Assembly (NCBI GenBank): GCA_902766885.1
Contig: CACXFS010000017.1
Span: forward strand, 1-46,113
Direction of reading: 5' to 3'
DNA length: 46,113 bases
From: an uncultured Ruminococcus sp.
Lineage (GTDB): Bacteria > Bacillota > Clostridia > Oscillospirales > Acutalibacteraceae
Part shown: positions 16,566 to 24,872 of the stretch, piece after piece
Position numbering within the stretch: position 1 is the stretch's first letter
Layout of the letters: each line of letters begins with the position of its first letter
Position numbers and translations under genes: made by a program
Notes under the pieces: model-generated
What the model was told of the DNA's origin: nothing
Seen by the model: the letters and a program-made list of their open reading frames with translations, nothing else
Databases searched by the model: none

Positions 16566-16594
16566 TTGAACTGTAGGGTAAAACATGTTAAAAT
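16566..16594 (+). promoter_or_regulatory. Extended -10 promoter for the debranching enzyme gene
   Basis: TTGAAC (16566-16571), a 17-base spacer and TAAAAT (16589-16594) with an upstream TG form a strong sigma-70 promoter. It lies directly after the thiT terminator and about 50 bases before the start codon. Confidence 0.65.
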
Positions 16595-16644
16595 TTACAT
16601 AATGTTTTTGTCGTTTCGGCGACGATTCCGGGGAGGAATATGGA

Positions 16645-18732
16645 ATGTTGAGGGATTTAAAACCAACGGACAGGGTTTGCGGTTTTGATATACGTCCGGG
16701 TCACTATCTTGTAAACGGTGCAACACCCGTTCGAGGAGGAGTTAATTTTACGATAACTTCTTTTTCGGCGACTTCATGCACACTCCTGCTATTTAAACCT
16801 CTGGAAAAGGAGCCTTATGCAAGGATTCCGTTTCCCGAGTCCTACAAAATCGGCAAAACTTACTCAATGATTGTTTTCGGTCTTGAAATTAATGAATTCG
16901 AGTATGCCTACTCTCTTGACGGTCCGTATGACGAAAGCAAAGGTCTGCTTTTTGATAAAAACAGATATGTCCTTGACCCTTATGCAAAGGCTGTAACCGG
17001 TCAGAGCGGCTGGGGCAACAAACAGGAAAGTGAATGTACCTACAAGGCTCGTGTTGTTTCAAACGACTACGACTGGGGTAATTTTAAAAAGAAAAATCTT
17101 CCTCTTGAAGAACTTATTATATATGAAATGCACGTCAGAGGCTTTACTCAGGACAAGTCTTCAGGCGTAAAGCATAACGGTACTTTTGCCGGAATAAGGG
17201 AGAAAATCCCCTATCTTAAAGAGCTTGGCATTAACGCTGTTGAGCTTATGCCGATTTTTGAATTTGACGAAATGGGAGCTTCACGCACCTTTAACGGTGA
17301 AAAGCTCTACGACTACTGGGGCTACAACACAGTTTGTTTCTTTGCTCCGAACACAAGCTACGAATCCGACCACGAGCATCATCGTGAGGGCAGAGAGCTT
17401 AAAAGCCTTATCCGTGAATTGCAGGAAAACGGAATCGAAGTTATTCTGGACGTTGTTTTCAATCACACGGCTGAGGGCAACGAATTAGGTCCTCACTTCT
17501 CATTCAAGGGGCTTGACAACAACATTTACTATATGCTCACTCCCGACGGCAAATATTACAATTTCAGCGGCTGCGGAAATGTGCTTAACTGCAATCACCC
17601 TATGGTTCAGCAGTTTATTCTGAACTGTCTGCATTACTGGGTTGCACAGTACAGGGTTGACGGTTTCCGTTTTGACCTTGCGTCAATCCTCGGACGAAAC
17701 GAAGACGGCTCACCTATGGACAAGCCTCCCCTGCTTAAGAGCCTTGCGTTTGACCCGATTTTAAGCAATGTAAAGCTTATTGCCGAGGCGTGGGATGCAG
17801 GCGGACTTTATCAGGTCGGAAGTTTCCCATCGTGGAACAGATGGGCAGAATGGAACGGCAAATACCGTGACGATATGCGCAGATTCTTAAAGGGTGACGA
17901 CAATCTTGCGTGGGCGGCGGCTCACAGGCTGACAGGCTCAAAGGACCTCTATGACCCTGCCTACAGGGGCAACAATGCGTCTGTAAACTTCATCACCTGT
18001 CACGACGGTTTTACCCTTTATGATATGTACTCCTACAACGAAAAGCACAACTACAAAAATGGCTGGAACAACACAGACGGCGCAAACGACAACAACAGCT
18101 GGAACTGCGGTGCCGAGGGCGAAACAGACGACAAAAGCGTTGACGAGCTTCGCCGCAAGATGTGCAAAAACGCTTTTGCAACGCTTATGTGCAGTCGTGG
18201 TGCGGCGTTGTTCCTTGCAGGTGATGAATTCTGCAACACGCAGTTCGGCAACAACAACGCCTACTGTCAGGATAACATAACTTCGTGGCTTGACTGGAGC
18301 AGAAAAGAAAAGTACGAAGATGTTTTTGAATTTTTCAAATATATGATTTCATTCCGCAAGCGTTTCCACGTTATTACGGCAAACAGAAGGGAAGCAACCT
18401 GTAGTCTGCCTCCCGAAAGCATACATTCCTGTATCCCGTGGAACACGGAGTTTGACTCAAACACAAGAATGATTGGCGTAATGTACGCAGGGGCTGACAG
18501 CAAAAATCCTGCGCTTGACGAAATTGTATATTTCGGAATAAATGCATATTGGAACGACGTTAATGTTGAGCTGCCTGCACTCCCGACAGGCTATGTGTGG
18601 AAACTCTACGTTGATACGGGCAGAAACAGAAATGACGTAATTACAGAAGATAAAAACATTATTCTTTATAACCGCAGAATTACAATGCACGGCAGAACAG
18701 TTATAGCCGCCGTTGCACAAAAACAGTATTAA
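16645..18732 (+). CDS. glgX: GH13 isoamylase-type glycogen debranching enzyme
   Basis: This is a 695-residue intracellular alpha-1,6-glucosidase of family GH13, subfamily 11 type (GlgX/isoamylase/TreX). An N-terminal CBM48-like beta-domain (about 10-130) begins with GFDIRPGHYLVNGATPVRGG. The TIM barrel has the four classical regions: DVVFNHT (269-275), GFRFDLAS (340-347; nucleophile D344), LIAEAWD (378-384; acid/base E381) and FITCHDG (449-455; H453, D454). A C-terminal beta-domain follows. No signal peptide is seen, so it acts on cytoplasmic glycogen or imported maltodextrins. GGGGAGG precedes the ATG and the gene has its own promoter. The symbol is a family-level assignment; trimming specificity for short or long branches cannot be told. 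Confidence 0.92.
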   Translation: MLRDLKPTDRVCGFDIRPGHYLVNGATPVRGGVNFTITSFSATSCTLLLFKPLEKEPYARIPFPESYKIGKTYSMIVFGLEINEFEYAYSLDGPYDESKGLLFDKNRYVLDPYAKAVTGQSGWGNKQESECTYKARVVSNDYDWGNFKKKNLPLEELIIYEMHVRGFTQDKSSGVKHNGTFAGIREKIPYLKELGINAVELMPIFEFDEMGASRTFNGEKLYDYWGYNTVCFFAPNTSYESDHEHHREGRELKSLIRELQENGIEVILDVVFNHTAEGNELGPHFSFKGLDNNIYYMLTPDGKYYNFSGCGNVLNCNHPMVQQFILNCLHYWVAQYRVDGFRFDLASILGRNEDGSPMDKPPLLKSLAFDPILSNVKLIAEAWDAGGLYQVGSFPSWNRWAEWNGKYRDDMRRFLKGDDNLAWAAAHRLTGSKDLYDPAYRGNNASVNFITCHDGFTLYDMYSYNEKHNYKNGWNNTDGANDNNSWNCGAEGETDDKSVDELRRKMCKNAFATLMCSRGAALFLAGDEFCNTQFGNNNAYCQDNITSWLDWSRKEKYEDVFEFFKYMISFRKRFHVITANRREATCSLPPESIHSCIPWNTEFDSNTRMIGVMYAGADSKNPALDEIVYFGINAYWNDVNVELPALPTGYVWKLYVDTGRNRNDVITEDKNIILYNRRITMHGRTVIAAVAQKQY

Positions 18733-18750
18733 TAATTTCAGCGTAAACAC

Positions 18751-18783
18751 AAAGCAGGCATCGAAATTTCGACGCCTGCTTTT
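18751..18783. terminator. Bidirectional terminator between glgX and the LRR protease
   Basis: AAAGCAGGC (18751-18759) pairs with GCCTGCTTT (18774-18782), with a perfect TCGAAATTTCGA palindrome filling the loop and T-rich sequence after it. It serves both convergent genes. Confidence 0.8.
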
Positions 18784-18793
18784 AAGTTTTTTA

Positions 18794-21700
18794 TCAACCT
18801 GCCGCAGAACCGCCAAGCGAATCTATAAGTCCTGCAATGTATCTCTGAATTTCGGTTGCACTGTTAATATTTATTTTATCAAATGTTTGACCGACAATTG
18901 CGTTACAGCGCTGAACCTGAGAAAGCTCTGCATCACCGACAAGCCATTTTTCGACGAGCGTAACATCCAAAATGCTTACCGTTCCGTCAAGGTTTACGTC
19001 ACCTTTAATAAACACACCGTAGTCAAAAAGCTCGCCCGTTGCAACTCTTTCCTGCTTTTCCAAATCGACAAATTCAAGACCGTATTTGTCGGCATAGCTC
19101 TTTGCCGCAGTGTCCGAGTAGCCGTTAATTACAAAGTCGGGAACCCTAACCGATTTGTAGTCAAGCTCGCTCATTCCCGTATATGCAAAGGCATTTTCTC
19201 CGATTTCTTCAATATTCCTGCCCAGCGTCACGCTCTTGAAACCGCAGTGCGAAAAAGCTCCGATACTGATTTTCTTAACGCTGTCGGGCAGGATAAGGTC
19301 ACATAAACTCACACAATTGTAAAATGCCCTTTCTCCGATTTCGCAAAGCGAGTTTCCGAATTCAATATTTTTAAGCTTTGTGCAGTTTCCGAAAGCGTAG
19401 CCGCCGATTGATTCAAGGCTGTCGGGTAACTTTACGTCCGTAAGCTCATAACACTCGCTGAATGCACCGCCCTCAAGCTTTTCAACGCCTTCTTCAACAA
19501 CAACCTTTTTAAGCGCAGGCATTCCCGTAAATGTACCCTCGGAAATGCTTTTGATATCGCCCGGAATTGTTATTGAGGTTATTTTGTCGGAATACGTTAT
19601 ATTTGAGCTGAAATACTCGGAAAAACCTGATAATTTTTTGCCGAAAAATTCGGCAGGAATTATCATTTCCGGTGAATCGCCGTTGTAACTGAGCAGGTAC
19701 AATTCGCCTGTTTCAAGGTCGCCCGTAACGCCGTAATCTCCGCAGTCGGACATATCACAGACTATATCAAGATAAACATCTCCGCTTGTGTCATCAACAA
19801 CATACACATTTCCGTCATCTGACAACTGCTTTCCGTTAGCCTTGGCAGAGGTGATTATACCGATAAAGCTTTCTACCGTACATTTGCCGTCTGCTAATTT
19901 AATTCTCGGCATTGAGCCCTCGCTTGATGACAACAGAGAAACTGTCATATTTCCGTCATAAACCATATTTTCGGAATAAAGCTCAACACCTTTTGCAGTG
20001 CAGTTTTCGGTTGTAGTTTCAAAGCCGCTTAAAAAGTACAGTCCTGCTGAATAAGCTCCGTAAACCTTTGAATTCGTAATACATAAGTTTGTCAAATCAC
20101 ATTCCGAGAGATATTCTCCTATAATTGCGGCTGAGTTTGCATTTACCTTACAGTTTGTCACATCGCAGTTTTTAATCACTGAGTCAGTACAGTAATTTGA
20201 AATAAGCGTTGCGCAATCTTCGGCAACCACCGAACAATTTTCAAAAATAATATTCTGAACCGTTGCTTTGTAAAGTCCGCCAAACAAGCCTGAATTATAG
20301 GTACCCTTTGAATTAATCACAAAATTGCTCATTTTGTGACCGTTGCCGTCAAATATTCCGCTGAACTGATTTTTGGTAAAAATCGTCTGAATTTCTTTTC
20401 CGCCAAAGTCCAAATCAGCATTGAGGACAATTTTATTAATACTGCTGTCGCTGTTGTTTTCGACTTTATCTATGAGTCTGTAGTAATCGTCAACACTGTT
20501 AACAGTTAAGGTAAAATTCTTCACCTTGTCAACACTGCATTTCAGCAGGCAATATTCGTTGTCAATGCTGTTTTGTGTAGCATTTTCGTCATTGAGAAGT
20601 TCTTTTGCAGAATTAAGACTTGCATTAAGTTCTTCAAGAATTTCTGCGCTGACATCTTTGTCGGGAGTAAGCTCCTCGCCTGTCTTTACAAGCTCTTCAA
20701 GCTCTGTTTTGTTAACTTCTCCGTCATTTGAGGTGTATGCCTTTATTGCGGCATAACCGTATTCCCATTTATCGGCAACATCTGCCCAGCTTCCTCCGTT
20801 TGCAATGCAATAGCTTCTGCCGGAAACCTCGTTATCGCTGTTAACTTTGAAATTAAGAAAAAGTTCTGACTTGCTGATAACTACAACCGAGAACGTATCT
20901 CCTGCGCTGAGTCTGATGTTTTCTGGACAGTCAACAGTGTGTATTCCCTTAAAGTCAAACGAAGCGTCAAAGCTTGCCAACAGTTCTCCGTCCTGAGGAG
21001 ATGTAAAGCCGCTGTTAAGCTTGTGAATCTCGATTTTCACGTCAGCGGCACCACCCATCTGCAAGCAAACCTGTTTGAGCACCTCGTCGGACTTTGCTGT
21101 AAAAACATTGGCGGCTGAATCAACATCAAAACCTGCATATGACGTAATCTGATGCTGATAGATATTGTCAAATTCATCAACGCTCTGCATTTCGTAGCTT
21201 GCGACGCAGCTTAAAGGCGTTTCATAGGACATCCAGAAATAGCCTTTATATCCGTCAGCAGTACTGCAATTTTCTTCGCCCCAGCTGTTTTTGCAAAGCC
21301 ATGCACCGTCACTTTCAGGCTGCATTTCGGGATTAAAATTCTCTCTGCTGTAGCTGTCATCCCATCCTACAGCAACGACAAGATGTCCCTGACCGATAAC
21401 ACCGTCAATCGGAGTACCGTTGTCGTAATAAGCCTGCATTCCGTCTACCATATATGTGTTTGCAGAAAAGCAGCTGTAATTAAGCGCTACTGCGCCCTTT
21501 TCCATAATCGTTTTCTTGATGAGCGCATTGTCATTATTAAGCTCATTGTAATCTTTCAGACGATAGTCAGAATAAAACCGAAGTCCCTCGGGACAGCCCA
21601 AGCTTAATTGCTCATAGGGCAAAAGGCTTTCGGGATATGCACCGTAGCCTGCACAAAGTCCCTCTGCTACCATTTCTGCACTGCCGCCGCTGCTTCCCTT

Positions 21701-22171
21701 TGTGGGGTCCTGCATATAGTCGCCGTAAAGCGGTGAGCTTTCGTCGTCAAAGTCGGTATGAATATACCACGTGTGTCCTCGCTCTGAAAGGTCAAGCGTT
21801 TTAAAAGGATTGTCACCCTCTTTTGATGAAAGCTCGCTCTGGGATAGAATACTTGACTCCATTGACGCAGTGGCGGCAAAATCCCAGCACAAGCCCTCGC
21901 TGCCTTGATTCTTAACAGAGGTAACCCTGTTGTAATCACGCAAATCATATTCTGAGGGCAGAGAGCTTTCATTGACATCAACGTCATTGTTGAGTGATTC
22001 AACGTCAACCTCATCACCGTTTTCGTTATAATATGATAAGAGATTGTTGTCAGTAACAGAACGTATGTATTGCGTTTCCTGCTTATTTTCAGCCGCATTT
22101 ACCGAAAACAAAGATGTACTGCCGCCTGCAATGAGCGTACATAAAAACAACGAGATTACTTTCTTTTTCAT
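18794..22171 (-). CDS. Secreted papain-fold cysteine protease with beta-helix, BspA-type LRRs and C-terminal dockerin
   Basis: This is a 1125-residue exported protein. A signal peptide (1-26) and short pro-region are followed by a C1A-like peptidase domain (about 72-330) with the oxyanion Gln89 and nucleophile Cys95 in VKNQGSEGLCWDFAA, His263 in GQGHLVVAVGW and Asn295 in CKNSWGEE, so the catalytic set is complete. Next come a beta-sandwich region (about 340-480), a helical spacer (487-550), a GLUG-like beta-helix region (about 575-710, GIFDGNGHKMSNF and repeats), five or six BspA-type LRR_5 repeats (about 865-1000, IPGDIKSISEGTF, LPDSLESIGGYAF, LPDSVKKISIGAF) and a dockerin (about 1055-1117). 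The first dockerin loop DVNLDGTVSILD is canonical, while the second (GQTFDKININSATE) has lost the usual Asp pattern. GGGAGG precedes the ATG. It probably attaches to a cohesin scaffold or the cell surface and degrades protein. Confidence 0.92.
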   Translation of the reverse strand: MKKKVISLFLCTLIAGGSTSLFSVNAAENKQETQYIRSVTDNNLLSYYNENGDEVDVESLNNDVDVNESSLPSEYDLRDYNRVTSVKNQGSEGLCWDFAATASMESSILSQSELSSKEGDNPFKTLDLSERGHTWYIHTDFDDESSPLYGDYMQDPTKGSSGGSAEMVAEGLCAGYGAYPESLLPYEQLSLGCPEGLRFYSDYRLKDYNELNNDNALIKKTIMEKGAVALNYSCFSANTYMVDGMQAYYDNGTPIDGVIGQGHLVVAVGWDDSYSRENFNPEMQPESDGAWLCKNSWGEENCSTADGYKGYFWMSYETPLSCVASYEMQSVDEFDNIYQHQITSYAGFDVDSAANVFTAKSDEVLKQVCLQMGGAADVKIEIHKLNSGFTSPQDGELLASFDASFDFKGIHTVDCPENIRLSAGDTFSVVVISKSELFLNFKVNSDNEVSGRSYCIANGGSWADVADKWEYGYAAIKAYTSNDGEVNKTELEELVKTGEELTPDKDVSAEILEELNASLNSAKELLNDENATQNSIDNEYCLLKCSVDKVKNFTLTVNSVDDYYRLIDKVENNSDSSINKIVLNADLDFGGKEIQTIFTKNQFSGIFDGNGHKMSNFVINSKGTYNSGLFGGLYKATVQNIIFENCSVVAEDCATLISNYCTDSVIKNCDVTNCKVNANSAAIIGEYLSECDLTNLCITNSKVYGAYSAGLYFLSGFETTTENCTAKGVELYSENMVYDGNMTVSLLSSSEGSMPRIKLADGKCTVESFIGIITSAKANGKQLSDDGNVYVVDDTSGDVYLDIVCDMSDCGDYGVTGDLETGELYLLSYNGDSPEMIIPAEFFGKKLSGFSEYFSSNITYSDKITSITIPGDIKSISEGTFTGMPALKKVVVEEGVEKLEGGAFSECYELTDVKLPDSLESIGGYAFGNCTKLKNIEFGNSLCEIGERAFYNCVSLCDLILPDSVKKISIGAFSHCGFKSVTLGRNIEEIGENAFAYTGMSELDYKSVRVPDFVINGYSDTAAKSYADKYGLEFVDLEKQERVATGELFDYGVFIKGDVNLDGTVSILDVTLVEKWLVGDAELSQVQRCNAIVGQTFDKININSATEIQRYIAGLIDSLGGSAAG

Positions 22172-22317
22172 AGTATTCCTCCCGACTTATTTTTTGTTAA
22201 TGCCTTTGTCTGTATTATAATTTAAAAAAGTCAGATTGTCCATAATTTTCCTGATTCACTTGAAAAATAAATTCAGAATGCTTATAAAATTTTCATAAAC
22301 CTGTCAAGGAGGTTAGT

Positions 22318-22866
22318 ATGGAAGTAAAAGCACTCAGCGTAAACGGGAAAGAATATGAAATAATAAAACTGCTCGGAAAGGGCAAGGGCAGATATTCCTA
22401 TCTTGCAACTGACGGAACGCAAAATTATACCTTAAAGCAGATTCACCACGAGCCCTACTCTTATTATCAGTTCGGGGATAAAATTCAATCAGAAATAAAC
22501 GACTGCAAAAGGCTGAAAAATATTCGTATAGCTATGCCTGAAATGCTTGAAGTTGACGTTGAAAACGAACGCATTTTAAAGGAATACATTGAGGGTGAAA
22601 CAATCTTTGACCTCGTTTTGCAGGACAGAATGAAAGAGGATTATTTTGAACAGGTCAAAGCTATGTGTGCTCTGCTCTACCCTCAGAACACAAACATTGA
22701 CTACTTCCCCACTAACTTTATCGTGCAGAACGGCAAAATGTATTACATAGACTACGAGTGCAACGACTATATGGAAGAATGGAATTTTGAAAACCAGGGT
22801 GTAAAGTACTGGATCAAAACGACAGAATTTCTGGAATATGTAAGCAAAAACAAAATCAATTCTTGA
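22318..22866 (+). CDS. Minimal protein-kinase-like protein
   Basis: This 182-residue protein carries a reduced kinase fold. It has a glycine loop LGKGKGRYSYL (19-29), a candidate ATP lysine K40 in YTLKQI, a helix-C glutamate E59, a hinge-like segment LKEYIEGETIFD (87-98), a catalytic-loop analogue DYFPTN (D128 to N133) and a metal-binding DFG equivalent YIDYE with D145. The large C-terminal lobe of normal Ser/Thr kinases is missing. It resembles RIO/Bud32- or aminoglycoside-kinase-like small kinases often called serine/threonine protein kinase in Clostridia. It has its own strong AAGGAGG ribosome site. The ilvD gene follows after a gap with a hairpin. The substrate is unknown. Confidence 0.75.
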   Translation: MEVKALSVNGKEYEIIKLLGKGKGRYSYLATDGTQNYTLKQIHHEPYSYYQFGDKIQSEINDCKRLKNIRIAMPEMLEVDVENERILKEYIEGETIFDLVLQDRMKEDYFEQVKAMCALLYPQNTNIDYFPTNFIVQNGKMYYIDYECNDYMEEWNFENQGVKYWIKTTEFLEYVSKNKINS

Positions 22867-22909
22867 TTTTATAATGCAGTTATGGTAGAATGGAATGGTA
22901 TATAAGGGA

Positions 22910-22934
22910 CGTCTGGGAAGCCGTCCCCTACGAT
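22910..22934. repeat. GC-rich hairpin in front of ilvD
   Basis: GGGACG (about 22911-22916) pairs with CGTCCC (about 22928-22933) in an otherwise AT-rich spacer. No T run follows. It looks like a small palindromic intergenic repeat rather than a T-box leader, which would not fit in this 90-base gap. Confidence 0.35.
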
Positions 22935-22962
22935 TACAAATAAACCGAAAGGATTGATTATA

Positions 22963-24621
22963 ATGAAAAGTTCAGTTTTAAAGGACGGCGTTAATGCCGC
23001 TCCCCAGCGTACGCTTCTTCACGCTTTAGGTCTTACAGATGAAGAAATCAAAAAGCCTTTAATCGGTATCGTAAGCTCAAAGAACGATATCGTGCCCGGT
23101 CATATGAATATTGACAAGGTTGTTGAGGCTGTAAAAATGGGCGTTGCTCTTGCAGGCGGCGTTCCGATAGTTTTCCCTGCAATTGCTGTCTGCGACGGTA
23201 TTGCAATGGGTCACGAGGGTATGAAATATTCTCTCGTTACTCGTGAGCTTATTGCCGACTCAACCGAGGCTATGGCTAAGGCACACGCTTTTGACGGTCT
23301 TGTTATGGTTCCAAACTGCGACAAGAATGTTCCCGGACTTCTTATGGCGGCGGCAAGACTTAACATTCCCTCAATCTTTGTCAGCGGCGGTCCTATGCTT
23401 GCAGGCAGAGTTGACGGAAAGAAAATCAGCTACTCTACTGTTTCCGAGGCTGTTTCACGCTTTAAGGTAGGCGAAATTGACGAGGAAAAGCTCAGCGAAT
23501 ATGAAAACAACGCCTGTCCGACCTGCGGCTCCTGCTCGGGTATGTTCACTGCTAACTCAATGAACTGCCTTACCGAGGTTATCGGTATGGGACTTAAGGG
23601 CAACGGAACTGTTCCTGCTGTTTACTCACAGCGCTTACAGCTTGCAAAGCATGCAGGTATGCAGATTATGGAGCTTGTAAAGAACAACATCCGTCCCCGT
23701 GACATTATGACAGAGGAAGCATTCAAGAACGCTCTTACAGTTGATATGGCTCTCGGCTGTTCAACTAACACAATGCTCCACCTCCCCGCTATCGCTCACG
23801 AGTGCGGAATTGATTTGCACCTTGACATTGCAAATGAAATTTCTGCAAAGACTCCCAACCTCTGCCACCTTGCACCCGCAGGCGAGCACTTTATTGAGGA
23901 GCTCAACGAAGCAGGCGGAATTTACGCAGTAATGCACGAGCTGACAAAGCTCGGACTTCTCAACACCTCACTTCTCACCTGCACAGGCAAGACAGTCGGT
24001 GAGAACATTGAGGGCTGTGAAATCAGAAACACAGAAATCATCAGAACAGTTGAAAACCCCTACAGCAAAACAGGCGGCATTGCAGTATTAAAGGGCAACC
24101 TTGCTCCCGACGGCTGTGTTGTAAAGAGAAGCGCAGTTGCAGAAGAAATGATGCACCACAAGGGCTTTGCAAGAGTGTTTGACTGCGAGGAAGACGCTCT
24201 CAACGCAATTTACGACGGCAAAATCAACGAAGGTGACGTTGTTGTTATCCGCTACGAAGGACCAAAGGGCGGCCCCGGAATGAGAGAAATGCTCAACCCG
24301 ACATCTGCAATTATGGGAAGCGGTCTTGGTAACTGCGTTGCACTTATCACAGACGGACGTTTCTCGGGCGCTACAAGAGGTGCCGCAATCGGTCACGTTT
24401 CCCCCGAAGCCGCAGTAGGCGGTCCTATCGCACTCATTGAAGAAGGCGACACAATCGAAATCGACATTCCTGCAAACACAATCAACGTGCTTGTTTCCGA
24501 CGAGGAGCTTGCAAAGCGCAAGGCTGCGTGGACTCCCAGACAGCCGAGAATTACCTCAGGTTACCTCTCACGTTATGCAAAGCTTGTTTCTTCGGGTGCA
24601 CAGGGCGCAGTTCTTGAATAA
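22963..24621 (+). CDS. ilvD: Dihydroxy-acid dehydratase
   Basis: This is a 552-residue iron-sulphur enzyme that dehydrates dihydroxy acids to the 2-keto acids of valine, leucine and isoleucine synthesis. The cluster cysteines lie in [26 protein letters not shown] and GCSTNTMLH. The C-terminal signature [12 protein letters not shown] and [11 protein letters not shown] is intact. The start is the ATG at 22963 ([10 protein letters not shown]), nine bases after AAAGGA; an upstream in-frame TTG is less well placed. No other ilv or leu gene is in the window, so it is a monocistronic copy with its own terminator. Confidence 0.97.
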   Translation: MKSSVLKDGVNAAPQRTLLHALGLTDEEIKKPLIGIVSSKNDIVPGHMNIDKVVEAVKMGVALAGGVPIVFPAIAVCDGIAMGHEGMKYSLVTRELIADSTEAMAKAHAFDGLVMVPNCDKNVPGLLMAAARLNIPSIFVSGGPMLAGRVDGKKISYSTVSEAVSRFKVGEIDEEKLSEYENNACPTCGSCSGMFTANSMNCLTEVIGMGLKGNGTVPAVYSQRLQLAKHAGMQIMELVKNNIRPRDIMTEEAFKNALTVDMALGCSTNTMLHLPAIAHECGIDLHLDIANEISAKTPNLCHLAPAGEHFIEELNEAGGIYAVMHELTKLGLLNTSLLTCTGKTVGENIEGCEIRNTEIIRTVENPYSKTGGIAVLKGNLAPDGCVVKRSAVAEEMMHHKGFARVFDCEEDALNAIYDGKINEGDVVVIRYEGPKGGPGMREMLNPTSAIMGSGLGNCVALITDGRFSGATRGAAIGHVSPEAAVGGPIALIEEGDTIEIDIPANTINVLVSDEELAKRKAAWTPRQPRITSGYLSRYAKLVSSGAQGAVLE

Positions 24622-24699
24622 ACCGTAAATTTGCACAAAACAAAATACATAAATTTATGCTATTTACAGCAATAAATCTTTAAAAAAAGCAATATGCAC

Positions 24700-24740
24700 A
24701 ATTCACCCTCTGCTCTATTGGGCAAAGGGTGAATTTTTTT
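24700..24740 (+). terminator. Intrinsic terminator after ilvD
   Basis: AATTCACCCT (24700-24709) pairs with AGGGTGAATT (24726-24735), followed by a seven-T run ending at 24740. Confidence 0.85.
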
Positions 24741-24757
24741 ATTTTGCTCAATTTTGG

Positions 24758-24786
24758 TTGTTTATTTTATACAAATATGATATAAT
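24758..24786 (+). promoter_or_regulatory. Extended -10 promoter of the EF-G-like gene
   Basis: TTGTTT (24758-24763), a 17-base spacer, TG at 24778-24779 and TATAAT (24781-24786) are well arranged. About 85 bases of leader separate it from the start codon. Confidence 0.6.
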
Positions 24787-24872
24787 AATTTAGACTTAAT
24801 TCATACAATTGTTGAAATTGATAATATAACGTCGATTTTTAAATATTGTAACAACGAAAGGAGTTTTCATTT

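Noticed and set aside
22867-22962. T-box or other riboswitch before ilvD
   Set aside because: Less than 100 bases and no T-box consensus; only a short GC hairpin.
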